Source: Saccharomonospora piscinae
GTDB lineage: Bacteria; Actinomycetota; Actinomycetes; Mycobacteriales; Pseudonocardiaceae
Length of the DNA stretch: 64,000 nucleotides
Assembly (NCBI RefSeq): GCF_005862235.1
Contig: NZ_VCEK01000003.1
Location: 264,383-328,382, forward strand
Direction: 5' to 3'
Both the position numbers and the translations under genes were made by a program. Below are positions 7,328 through 15,931 of this stretch, piece by piece (the stretch's first letter is position 1; the number at the start of each line of letters is the position of its first letter). Under the pieces are notes generated by a model. That model saw nothing but the letters and a program-made list of their open reading frames with translations. It made no database searches and had not been told where the DNA came from.

Positions 7328-10300
7328 GCACCGAGCGGATCGCGATCGTGGGCATCGGGCTTCGTTACCCCGACGCCGCCAGCACCAAGGACCTCTGGGA
7401 CAACGTCCTTGCCGGGCGACGTGCCTTCCGCAGGCTGCCCGACGAGCGGATGAACCACGCGGACTACTATTCGCCGGATCCGAACGCGACGGACCGCTTC
7501 TACACCCAGAAAGCGGCCGTGCTGCGGGACTACCAGTTCGATCGGCTCAAGTACAAGGTCGCGGGCAGCACCTTCCGGTCGACGGATCTCACGCACTGGC
7601 TGGCGCTGGACGTCGCGGCGGCGGCGCTGGCCGACGCCGGCTTCCCCGATGCCGAGGGCCTGCCAAGGGAGACGACCGGTGTGGTCTTCGGCAACAGCCT
7701 GACCGGTGAGTTCTCCCGCGCCAACCTGATGCGGCTGCGCTGGCCCTACGTCCGGCGCACTCTCGCCGCCGCGCTGACCGCCAAGGGTTGGGACGACGAC
7801 GAGACCGGTGCTTTCCTGCGTGACCTCGAACCGGTGTACAAGGCCCCGTTCCCACCCGTGGACGAGGACACCCTTGCGGGCGGGCTCTCCAACACCATCG
7901 CGGGCCGAACCTGCAACTACTTCGACCTTCGCGGCGGCGGCTACACCGTCGACGGTGCCTGCTCGTCGTCGCTGATCTCGGTCGCCACCGCGGCCAAGGC
8001 ACTGACCGACGGCGACCTCGACGTCTGCCTGGCCGGAGGTGTGGATCTGTCGATCGATCCGTTCGAGGTCATCGGTTTCGCCAAGACCGGTGCGCTGGCC
8101 ACGGACGAGATGAAGGTCTACGACAGCGACTCCAACGGTTTCTGGCCGGGCGAGGGCGCGGCCGTCGTCGTGCTGATGCGCGAGTCCGAGGCTTTGGACC
8201 GCGGACTGCGCGTGTACGCCTCGATCACCGGTTGGGGTATCTCGTCGGACGGCAAGGGCGGCATCACGCGCCCGGAGGCCGGAGGGCACCGGCTCGCCCT
8301 CAGCCGCGCCTACGCCCGAGCCGGTTACGGCGTCCAGACCGTCGGATACTTCGAAGGCCACGGCACCGGCACCGCGCTCGGCGACGCCACGGAACTCGAC
8401 GCGATCGGCTCGGCGCTGCGCGATGCCGACCCGGCCGCCGCGCCCGCCGCGATCAGTTCGGTCAAGGGCAACTTCGGCCACACCAAGGCCGCGGCCGGTG
8501 TCGGCGGACTGATCAAGGCGGCGTTGTCGGTCCACCACCAGGTCATCCCGCCCGCGACCGGGCACAACGAGCCCCACCCGAAACTCACCGGAGAACTGCC
8601 GGCCCTGTACGTCCCGCGCGAGCCGGGACTCTGGCCCGCGGACCGGCCGATCCGGGCCGGGGTGTCGGCGATGGGTTTCGGTGGCATCAACACGCACATC
8701 GCGCTCGAACAGGCGCCGGGAGCGACCCGGCACACGGAGCTGCCCGCGCGCGCGGTGACGCTGACGTCCGGGAGGCAGGACGCCGAACTTCTGCTGCTCG
8801 ACGCCCCCGACCACGCCGCGCTGCGCGAGCGGGTCGCCGGCCTGATCGAGCTGGCGTCCGTGCTGTCGTTCGCCGAGGTCTCCGACCTGGCCGGAACACT
8901 GGCCGAACAGCTGTCGGGCGCTCCGGTGCGAGCGGCCATCGTGACCACCGGCCCCGATGACGCCGTCGCGAAGCTCGGCAGGCTGCTGGCCGCGCTCGAC
9001 GGCGGTGAGCGCAGCGTGTTCACCGCGGACGGGATCTTCCTCGGCGACCGGGCGGCGGCCCCGAGGATCGCCTTCCTGTTCCCCGGCCAGGGTTCCGGGC
9101 AGGGATCGGTCGGCGCGCTTCGCCGCCGGTTCGCCGCCGCGCAGGCCGTGTTCGAGCGGGCGGGCGTGCCGGACGGTGGTGACCAGGTCGCCACCCAGGT
9201 GGCGCAGCCGCGCATCGTCGCGGGCTCGGTCGCGGCGCTGCGGGTGCTGCACGCGCTGGGGGTCGGCGCCGACATCGCGGTCGGCCACAGCCTCGGCGAG
9301 CTGACCGCGCTGGCCTGGGCCGGTGCCCTGGACACCGACGACGTGCTACGGCTGGCCACGGTGCGTGGTGAGGTCATGGCCGACGCGAGCCAGGGCGGGG
9401 GCGCGATGGCGGGCCTGGCCACCGATCCGGACGGAGCCGAACGACTGTTCGGTGACGAACAGGTGGTCATCGCGGGGTACAACGGTCCGAACCAGACAGT
9501 GATCGCCGGTGAGAGCGACGCCGTGGACCGGGTGTGCGAGCGAGCGCGCGCCGAGGGGATCACCGCGAACCGGATCAACGTCTCGCACGCCTTCCACTCG
9601 CCGCTGGTCCGGCCGGCCTGCGCCGCGATGGAGCGCCGGCTCGGTGAGTTCACCTTCCTGCGCCCGGCCCGCGCCGTGGTGTCGTCGGTGACCGGAAAGC
9701 CGCTCGATCCGGACACCGACCTCCGGACGCTGCTGCGGGACCAGATCTCGAACCCCGTGCGGTTCCACGAGGCCGCCGCGGAAGCCACCGCCGGAGCGGA
9801 TCTGGCCGTCGAACTCGGCCCGGGCAGGGTGCTCGCGGGACTGCTGCGTGACATCGCACCGGACACGCCGGTGCTCTCGGTCGACACCGACAGCCGGTCG
9901 CTCTCGCCGCTGCTGTCGGTGCTCGGCGCCGCCTTCACCCTCGGCGCCGGGGTCGACACGGAGGCGTTGTTCGCGGGCAGAATGCTGCGACCGCTGCCCT
10001 CGGACGGCGGATTCACCTTCCTCACGAACCCCTGCGAGACAGCGCCCGAGTTCGCGGTCGGACAGACCATTTCCGCCGACAATGCACTCCCGTCCGGGAC
10101 CGTCACCGACGGGGCGGCCGTGGCCGAGCCCGGTGACACCGAGATGTCGACGCTCGACCTGCTGCGCAGGCTGGCCGCCCAGCGGGTCGAGCTGCCGTTG
10201 GAGGCCGTCACCGCGGCCACCCACCCGCTCGACAACCTGCACCTCAGTTCGATCACCGTGGGCCAGCTCGTCAACGACACCACGCGGCAGCTCGGCCTGC

Positions 10301-13146
10301 CCCCGCTGGAGGCGACCACCAACTTCGCCACCGCCACTCTGGGCGAGATCGCCGGGCTGATCGACGAGCTGGCCGAGTCCGCGCAGGGCGAAGGGCAGGG
10401 TGGCGGCAACGAGGTGGCCGGTATCGGGCAGTGGGTGCGCCCGTTCGCCGTGGAGCACGTGGCGGTGAGCCCGCCGGACGTCCAGGTCGGTACCGGCCCG
10501 GCCCGAACCTGGCAGGTGTTCGCCCCGGACGGCCACCCGCTCGCCGAACGGCTGCGCACCGCGCTGTCGCATGCCGGTCTCGGTCACGGCGTGCTGCTGT
10601 GCCTGCCGGACAGCGGGCAGGAGCACGTCGAGCTGTTCCTTGCGGCGGGCAAGGCCGCCACGGCCGCGGCGCCGGGCACGCGCTTCGTCGTCGTCCAGCA
10701 CCGGTTCGGAGCCTCCGGGCTGGCCAGGACCGCGTTCCTGGAGGCCGCCGAGGTACCGACCACGATCGTCACGCTGGCGGACGTCGCCCCCTCGACCGAG
10801 GCCGCGGTGGACGAGGCCGTGCGGCGAGTGGTCACCGAGACCACCGCCACCACGTCGTTTCGCGAGGTCCGGTACGACGCCGACGGCGGGCGAACGGAAC
10901 CGCTGCTTCGAGTCCTGCCGCCGTCGGCGGAGCCGGGGACCGGCACACCGCTCGACTCCTCCGACGTCCTTCTGGTGACCGGAGGTGCCAAGGGGATCAC
11001 GGCCGAGTGTGCGCTGGTCATGGCGAAGGACTCGGGTGCCAGCCTCGCGCTGATCGGCAGGGACGACCCCGACCGCGACGACGAGATCTCGGCCAACCTG
11101 GCCAGGATGGCCGCCGCGGGAGTGTCCTGCCACTACGAGCGCGCCGACGTCACCGACCCCGAACAGGTCGCCGCCGCCGTGGCGCGGTTCGGCGCCGAAC
11201 TCGGCCCGATCACCGCGGTGATGCACGGTGCGGGCCGCAACGAACCCGCCGCGCTCGCCACCCTGACCGAAGAGCGGTTCCACCAGACACTCGCAGTCAA
11301 GATCACCGGACTCCGCTCGGTCCTCGACGCGGTGGAGGAAAACCGGATCAAGCTGCTGGTGACCTTCGGCAGCATCATCGGCCGGGCCGGACTGCGCGGC
11401 GAGGCGCACTACTCGACCGCCAACGACTGGATGAGCGAACTGGCCGCCGAGTTCCAGCGCGCGCACCCACAGGCGCGGGTCCTGGCGATGGAGTGGTCGG
11501 TGTGGTCGGGCGCCGGGATGGGCGAGCGGCTCGGCGTGGTCGAGGCACTCATGCGCGACGGCATCACCCCGATCTCCGTTGAGGACGGGGTGCGGGTGTT
11601 GCGCCAGGTGCTGGCCGATCCGTCGGCCGGGCCCATCGTGACGATCACCGGCCGGATGGGCGGCCTGCCCACGCTGCCTCTCGACTCCACCCAGGAGCTT
11701 CCGCTGACCCGCTTCGTCGACCGGGTGCTGGTTCACTACCCGCACGTCGAGCTGATCACCGAGGTGGAGCTGTCGCCCGGGAGCGACCCCTACCTGTCCG
11801 ATCACTCGCTGGACGGCGACCTGCTGTTCCCCGCGGTGCTGGGCATGGAGGCGATGACGCAGGTGGCGACGGCCGTGCTCGGCCGAACCGGCACCCCGGT
11901 GCTGGAGAACGTCGAGTTCCTGCGGCCGATCGTGGCCCGCCCCGGCGCGGCGACGTCGGTGCGGTTGGCGGCGCTGGTCCACGACACCGAGACGGTTACG
12001 GTGGCACTGCGCACCAAGGACACCGCGTTCGGTGCCGACCACTTCCGCGCCACCGTCCGGCTGCCCCGGGAGCCGCTGCCCGGCGACGAAGCCGGAACGG
12101 AGGCCACCCGGCTTCCGCTGGTGCCGGTCGATCCGATCACCGAGCTCTACGGCACGGTGATGTTCCAGGGCAAACGGTTCCAGCGCCTGCTCGGCTACCG
12201 GAGGGCGAGTGCCCGGCACGCGGTCGCGGAGCTGTCGACCACCACACCGGCACCGTGGTTCGCCGCCTACCTGCCGCAGACCCAGCTCCTGGCGAACCCA
12301 GGTACGCGCGACGCCGTGATGCACGCCCTGCAGTGCTGCGTCCCGGACGCGACGCTGCTGCCGCAGAGTGTGGAGAAGCTGTTCCTGGCGGACCCGGCCG
12401 ACCAGGACACCGAGTTCGTGGTCCTGGACGCGAGGGAGCGGGCGCGGGACGGGGACAGCTACGTGTACGACATCGACGTGCTGAACCCCTCCGGCCGGGT
12501 GGTCGAGCGCTGGCAGGGGCTGACGTTGCGGGCGGTGCAGCACCAGGACGGCTCGGGACCGTGGGTTCCCGCGATGCTCAGCGGCTACCTGGAGCGGGCG
12601 CTGGAGCGGGTGCTCGGCGGCTCCCGCGCGGTCGTCGTCGAGCCGGATCCGGTACCGGGCGTCCCCGCCGACCGGCGTGCGCAGACGGAGCTGGCGGTCA
12701 GCCGCTGTCTCGGTCGCCCGGTGTCGGTGCGGTACCGGCCGGACGGCAGGCCGGAGGTCGACGGCGCCACGATGTCGGCCTCCCACGGTGCCGGTGTGAC
12801 GCTCGCGGTGGCCGGTGACGGCAGGCTCGGCTGTGACGTCGAGGCGGTGGCGCAGCGCAGCGCCGCGGACTGGGCCGGGCTGCTCGGGGACGCGCTCGGC
12901 GATGTCCGCGACGTGGTGGCGGCGGAGTGCGGCGAGGACGCCGACGCGGCCGGTACCCGGCTCTGGTCGGCGCTGGAGTGCCTGCGCAAGGCCGGGATCA
13001 CCGACCGGACCCTGACCGTGTACCGGGCCCACGAGGACGGCTGGGTGGTGCTGTCGGCGGGCGACGTGCGAGTGGCCACCTGGAAGACCACCGTCAACGG
13101 CTCGGCGGCACCGGTGGTGTTCGCCGTGCTGTCCACACAGGAGTGA
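7324..13146 (+). CDS. pksE: Iterative type I polyketide synthase of the enediyne (PKSE) type, KS-AT-ACP-KR-DH-PPTase
   Basis: 1,940 aa. The KS is N-terminal with the triad Cys213 (VDGACSSSL), His346 (EGHGTG) and His386 (NFGHTKA). The AT has GHSLGE with Ser656. The ACP has the unusual enediyne-type motif LHLSSITVGQLV (Ser975/Ser976), close to the position known for SgcE. The KR has the NADPH loop VTGGAKGIT at 1218 and YSTAN with Tyr1363. The DH has SDHSLDGDLLFPAVLG with His1494. The C-terminal integrated phosphopantetheinyl transferase shows GCDVEAV (Asp1838) and WSALECLRKAG (Glu1885, Lys1889). The opening (IAIVGIGLRYPDA, RRAFRRLPDERM, KVAGSTFRSTDLTHWLALD) is PKSE-like throughout. All catalytic residues I looked for are present. 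The start is TTG 7324, chosen because it places the KS at the normal distance; GAGGCGG lies about 10 nt upstream. Known PKSEs build a polyene and are released by the E10 thioesterase, which is not seen here. Confidence 0.95.
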   Translation: MSTERIAIVGIGLRYPDAASTKDLWDNVLAGRRAFRRLPDERMNHADYYSPDPNATDRFYTQKAAVLRDYQFDRLKYKVAGSTFRSTDLTHWLALDVAAAALADAGFPDAEGLPRETTGVVFGNSLTGEFSRANLMRLRWPYVRRTLAAALTAKGWDDDETGAFLRDLEPVYKAPFPPVDEDTLAGGLSNTIAGRTCNYFDLRGGGYTVDGACSSSLISVATAAKALTDGDLDVCLAGGVDLSIDPFEVIGFAKTGALATDEMKVYDSDSNGFWPGEGAAVVVLMRESEALDRGLRVYASITGWGISSDGKGGITRPEAGGHRLALSRAYARAGYGVQTVGYFEGHGTGTALGDATELDAIGSALRDADPAAAPAAISSVKGNFGHTKAAAGVGGLIKAALSVHHQVIPPATGHNEPHPKLTGELPALYVPREPGLWPADRPIRAGVSAMGFGGINTHIALEQAPGATRHTELPARAVTLTSGRQDAELLLLDAPDHAALRERVAGLIELASVLSFAEVSDLAGTLAEQLSGAPVRAAIVTTGPDDAVAKLGRLLAALDGGERSVFTADGIFLGDRAAAPRIAFLFPGQGSGQGSVGALRRRFAAAQAVFERAGVPDGGDQVATQVAQPRIVAGSVAALRVLHALGVGADIAVGHSLGELTALAWAGALDTDDVLRLATVRGEVMADASQGGGAMAGLATDPDGAERLFGDEQVVIAGYNGPNQTVIAGESDAVDRVCERARAEGITANRINVSHAFHSPLVRPACAAMERRLGEFTFLRPARAVVSSVTGKPLDPDTDLRTLLRDQISNPVRFHEAAAEATAGADLAVELGPGRVLAGLLRDIAPDTPVLSVDTDSRSLSPLLSVLGAAFTLGAGVDTEALFAGRMLRPLPSDGGFTFLTNPCETAPEFAVGQTISADNALPSGTVTDGAAVAEPGDTEMSTLDLLRRLAAQRVELPLEAVTAATHPLDNLHLSSITVGQLVNDTTRQLGLPPLEATTNFATATLGEIAGLIDELAESAQGEGQGGGNEVAGIGQWVRPFAVEHVAVSPPDVQVGTGPARTWQVFAPDGHPLAERLRTALSHAGLGHGVLLCLPDSGQEHVELFLAAGKAATAAAPGTRFVVVQHRFGASGLARTAFLEAAEVPTTIVTLADVAPSTEAAVDEAVRRVVTETTATTSFREVRYDADGGRTEPLLRVLPPSAEPGTGTPLDSSDVLLVTGGAKGITAECALVMAKDSGASLALIGRDDPDRDDEISANLARMAAAGVSCHYERADVTDPEQVAAAVARFGAELGPITAVMHGAGRNEPAALATLTEERFHQTLAVKITGLRSVLDAVEENRIKLLVTFGSIIGRAGLRGEAHYSTANDWMSELAAEFQRAHPQARVLAMEWSVWSGAGMGERLGVVEALMRDGITPISVEDGVRVLRQVLADPSAGPIVTITGRMGGLPTLPLDSTQELPLTRFVDRVLVHYPHVELITEVELSPGSDPYLSDHSLDGDLLFPAVLGMEAMTQVATAVLGRTGTPVLENVEFLRPIVARPGAATSVRLAALVHDTETVTVALRTKDTAFGADHFRATVRLPREPLPGDEAGTEATRLPLVPVDPITELYGTVMFQGKRFQRLLGYRRASARHAVAELSTTTPAPWFAAYLPQTQLLANPGTRDAVMHALQCCVPDATLLPQSVEKLFLADPADQDTEFVVLDARERARDGDSYVYDIDVLNPSGRVVERWQGLTLRAVQHQDGSGPWVPAMLSGYLERALERVLGGSRAVVVEPDPVPGVPADRRAQTELAVSRCLGRPVSVRYRPDGRPEVDGATMSASHGAGVTLAVAGDGRLGCDVEAVAQRSAADWAGLLGDALGDVRDVVAAECGEDADAAGTRLWSALECLRKAGITDRTLTVYRAHEDGWVVLSAGDVRVATWKTTVNGSAAPVVFAVLSTQE

Positions 13147-13174
13147 GCAACCGCACGAGCGAGAGGGCATTCGA

Positions 13175-13993
13175 ATGAACGACACACTGGCCGTGACCTC
13201 GGCGATGAAGGCAGACGGGGTGAAGGTCCAGCACCTGTTGTCCGGCCTCGACGCGGCAGGTTGGGCGAGCCCGACCCCCGCGCCGGGGTGGACGGTCGCC
13301 GACCAGGTGGCTCACCTGGCCGCGACCTTCCAGCGGGCCTGGCTGGCGGCCTCCGACCCACCCGCCTTCGCGGAGGTCATGCGGAACGCGAAGCCCGACC
13401 TTGAGGACGAGGTCGCCGCCGTGATGCGGCCATACCTCGCGTTGCCGACCGACGAGCTGGTCGACCGCTGGTACGACGAGCTGCTCAGGGCGGCCGACGC
13501 ACTCGCGGCGGTGCCGGAGGGCGAGGAGGTGCCATGGCTGGTCAACCCGCTGCCGCCTGCCGTGCTGGCCAGCGGGGGCATGATGGAGCTGTTCGCCCAC
13601 GGCCAGGACATCGCCGACGCGCTGGGCAAGCCCCTCGAGCGCACCGACCGGATCGCCCCGCTCGTCGGGTTCGTCGTCCACACCCGGCACTTCGGCTACC
13701 TCGCACGGCAGGAGACGCCGCCCGAAGACGACTTCCGGTTCGAGCTGACCGCACCGTCAGGTACTTTGTGGACGTTCGGTCCGCCGGACGCTCCGCAGCG
13801 CATCGAGGGCCCCGCGCTGGATCTGTGCCTGCTGGCCGCCCGACGTCGGCACCATGCGGACCTGTCGCTGGTGGCCACCGGTGAGCACGCCGCACACTGG
13901 CTGGAGATCGCACAGGCATACCGCGGTCCCGCGGGTGCGGGCCGCCAGCCTGGCCAGTTCGCGGATGCGCCGACCACTCCGGGCCCGGCGTAG
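13175..13993 (+). CDS. TIGR03084-type metal-binding protein (DinB/mycothiol-isomerase-like fold)
   Basis: 272 aa, ATG 13175 with GAGAGGG 7 nt upstream, 28 nt after the PKS stop and so probably co-transcribed. The pattern APGWTVADQVAHLA near residue 37, MMELFAHGQDIADALG near 133, and the C-terminal LDLCLLAARRRHHADLSL then WLEIAQAY match the TIGR03084 group of the DinB/mycothiol-dependent maleylpyruvate isomerase superfamily (family recalled, not searched). Metal-binding His residues are plausible at the two conserved His sites. Members are mostly uncharacterised. Directly behind the PKS, where enediyne clusters normally carry a thioesterase, it is a candidate tailoring or detoxification enzyme; that is inference. 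Confidence 0.8.
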   Translation: MNDTLAVTSAMKADGVKVQHLLSGLDAAGWASPTPAPGWTVADQVAHLAATFQRAWLAASDPPAFAEVMRNAKPDLEDEVAAVMRPYLALPTDELVDRWYDELLRAADALAAVPEGEEVPWLVNPLPPAVLASGGMMELFAHGQDIADALGKPLERTDRIAPLVGFVVHTRHFGYLARQETPPEDDFRFELTAPSGTLWTFGPPDAPQRIEGPALDLCLLAARRRHHADLSLVATGEHAAHWLEIAQAYRGPAGAGRQPGQFADAPTTPGPA

Positions 13994-14015
13994 CCGCGCC
14001 GGGAGCCGGTGGGTC

Positions 14016-14348
14016 TCAAGTGAGGGATCGCCGGTAGAAGTGCCCCCACTGTTCGAGCTGGTCCACGAGGGTGCGCAGACTCTGCCCGATCTCGGTCACG
14101 GAGTACTCCACTTTGGGCGGTACCTGCGGGTACACGGTGCGCAGTACCAGGCGGTCGGCCTCCAGCTCGCGGAGCTGCCGGGTCAGCATGCGAGGGGTGA
14201 TCCCGGGCAACGCCCTGTCGAGCTCGCCGAACCGCTTGGTGCCGTCCAGCAGATGGCGCAGGATGACGAGTTTCCACTTCCCGCCGATGACCTCCATGGC
14301 CGCCTCGACCGTGCAGTCGTCGGCCAGGTCGTCGAGACGAGGACGCAT
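14016..14348 (-). CDS. HxlR-family transcriptional regulator
   Basis: 110-aa single winged-helix protein. Typical HxlR features are present: an N-terminal Cys (DDCTVEAAMEVIGGKWKLVILRHLL), the recognition region FGELDRALPGITPRMLTRQLRELEADRLVLR, and the wing VPPKVEYSVTEIGQSL. Start ATG 14348 has AGGAG 5 nt upstream. HxlR proteins commonly sense aldehydes, redox state or ligands and control adjacent reductases. It diverges from the RidA-OYE pair, which is its most likely target. Confidence 0.93.
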   Translation of the reverse strand: MRPRLDDLADDCTVEAAMEVIGGKWKLVILRHLLDGTKRFGELDRALPGITPRMLTRQLRELEADRLVLRTVYPQVPPKVEYSVTEIGQSLRTLVDQLEQWGHFYRRSLT

Positions 14349-14368
14349 GCGAGCTCCTTGAACTGGTG

Positions 14369-14407
14369 ACTATACAAACTGATAGTACGGGTAAAAAAAG
14401 ACAGTAC
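14369..14407. promoter_or_regulatory. Candidate HxlR operator in the hxlR/ridA divergon
   Basis: An inverted repeat ACTAT-N8-ATAGT (14369-14386) is followed by two direct repeats GATAGTAC (14381-14388) and GACAGTAC (14400-14407), spaced 19 bp, about two helical turns. The stretch between contains seven consecutive A, rare in this GC-rich DNA. It lies between the divergent starts, where autoregulation and control of ridA-OYE would act. Confidence 0.6.
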
Positions 14408-14442
14408 TTGTTCGAGTGGCCTGTGCGGTAGAGGCTTCCCGC

Positions 14443-14832
14443 ATGAGTGCGATTCAGCGTGTAAGCCACGATCCCGATTGGTACGAGCCCTACCGCATCT
14501 CGCTGGCGATCAAGGCTGGCGGACTCGTGTTCGTCTCCGGGCAGGCCGGCATCGACGAGCACGGCCGCACCGTCGGCGCGGGTGACTTCGACGCGCAGGC
14601 ACGTCGTGCGCTGCACAACCTCGCGACCGTGCTGGAGCAGGGTGGTGGCAGCCTCGCCGACGTCGTGAAGGTGACGATCATGGTGACCGACATGAGCTAC
14701 CTCGACCGGATCGTCGCGCTGCGCGAGGAGTACTTCACGAGGCCCTACCCCGCCGACACGTTGGTGCAGGTGGCCGGTCTCGCCCAGCCCGACTGGCTGG
14801 TGGAGATCGACGCGATCGCGATCGCCCGATGA
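14443..14832 (+). CDS. RidA/YjgF-family protein
   Basis: 129 aa. LVFVSGQAGIDEHGR, ARRALHNLATVLEQGGGSLADVVKVTIMVTDM and the C-terminal VEIDAIAIAR are typical of the trimeric RidA/YjgF/UK114 fold, whose best-known activity is hydrolysis of reactive enamine/imine intermediates. An Arg near residue 100 normally binds the carboxylate; here the corresponding segment is ADTLVQVAGLAQPDWLVEID, lacking an obvious equivalent, so activity may differ. The start ATG 14443 follows GAGG; the frame opens earlier without a ribosome site. It overlaps the OYE gene by ATGA. Confidence 0.85.
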   Translation: MSAIQRVSHDPDWYEPYRISLAIKAGGLVFVSGQAGIDEHGRTVGAGDFDAQARRALHNLATVLEQGGGSLADVVKVTIMVTDMSYLDRIVALREEYFTRPYPADTLVQVAGLAQPDWLVEIDAIAIAR

Positions 14833-15926
14833 GCGTCCCCGACCCGCTGCTCACGCCCGTCGGCCTCGGCCGCCTCTCCCTGCCCAACCGGGTCGCGGTG
14901 GCGCCCATGACCAGGATCAGTGCCACCGGCGACGGCCGGGCGACCCGCCGGATGGCCGCCTACTACGCGCGGTTCGCGCGTGGTGGGTTCGGCCTCGTCA
15001 TCACCGAGGGTGTCTATCCGGACGACCAGTACAGCCAGGGGTACCGCAACCAGCCCGGGCTGGCCACGGCGGCCCAGGCGCGTGCGTGGCGCCCGGTCGT
15101 CGACGCCGTCCACGAGGCCGGTGGCGCGATCGTGGCCCAGCTCATGCACGCCGGCGGCCAGGCCCAGAGCAACGACCATCGCGAGCACACCGTGGGTCCG
15201 TCCGCGATCGCCCCGCGCGGAGAACAGTTGCCCACCTACCGGGGCAGCGGGAGGTTTCCGACGCCCAGGGCGTTGACTCTCGCCGAGATCGCCGAGGTCC
15301 GGCGGGGCTTCGTCGCCGCGGCGCGACGCGCGGTCGAGGCCGGCTTCGACGGCGTGGAACTGCACGGCGCCAACGGATACCTGCTCGACCAGTTCCTCAC
15401 CGACTACACCAACCAGCGAACCGATCACTACGGCGGCGGCGTGGAGAACCGGCTCCGCCTGGCCGCGGAGATCTGCGACGACGTCCTGCAGGCCGTGGGT
15501 TCCGAGACCACGGTGGGTATCCGCATTTCCCAGACCAAAGTGGGCGATCTTGAACACCGCTGGGCGGGGCGGAGCAAGGACGCCGAGATCGTCTTCTCGG
15601 GGCTCGGCCAGGTCGGACCGCACTACGTCCACACGACCGAGCCGGATGCGACGGCGGCGGCGTTCGACGACGGTCGCGAGACCCTCGCCGAGCACGCGCG
15701 ACAGCACAGCGGTGTGCCGGTGCTGGCGAACGGGGGTCTGGGTGACGCGGAGAAGGCTCGCGCCGTCCTGCGCTCCGGTGGGGCGGATGTGGTGAGTCTG
15801 GGCAAGGCCGCGCTCACCGACCGGGACTGGGTGCGGACCGCGCGGGACGGGCGCGGGCCCGCACCGCGAGCACTCGTCGAGTTGCTCGCCCCGCTCGCCG
15901 ACATCAAGGACAGCGAACTCGCCTGA
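14829..15926 (+). CDS. Old Yellow Enzyme family NADH:flavin oxidoreductase
   Basis: 365-aa FMN-dependent TIM-barrel ene-reductase. Visible: LPNRVAVAPMTR (first strand), VAQLMHAGGQAQ, the long AEIAEVRRGFVAAARRAVEAGFDGVELHGANGYLLDQFL with the substrate-binding His/Asn region, NQRTDHYGG, NRLRLAAEI, and the phosphate-binding ANGG and GGADVVSLGKAAL. Members reduce activated C=C bonds of enones and nitro compounds. It is translationally coupled to ridA and probably controlled by the divergent HxlR regulator. It may act on a polyketide enone or simply on electrophilic stress; both fit. Confidence 0.93.
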   Translation: MSVPDPLLTPVGLGRLSLPNRVAVAPMTRISATGDGRATRRMAAYYARFARGGFGLVITEGVYPDDQYSQGYRNQPGLATAAQARAWRPVVDAVHEAGGAIVAQLMHAGGQAQSNDHREHTVGPSAIAPRGEQLPTYRGSGRFPTPRALTLAEIAEVRRGFVAAARRAVEAGFDGVELHGANGYLLDQFLTDYTNQRTDHYGGGVENRLRLAAEICDDVLQAVGSETTVGIRISQTKVGDLEHRWAGRSKDAEIVFSGLGQVGPHYVHTTEPDATAAAFDDGRETLAEHARQHSGVPVLANGGLGDAEKARAVLRSGGADVVSLGKAALTDRDWVRTARDGRGPAPRALVELLAPLADIKDSELA

Positions 15927-15931
15927 GGCGC

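Noticed and set aside
9346..13185. Very long open frame antisense to the PKS
   Set aside because: It is the reverse-strand shadow of a high-GC gene: low-complexity, rich in Gly, Arg, His and Val, with no domain resemblance, and it fully overlaps a PKS with intact motifs.
1..15926. Complete enediyne biosynthetic cluster
   Set aside because: Only the PKS is enediyne-like. No E3/E4/E5/E10, apoprotein or halogenase gene was found, so the product class is left open.
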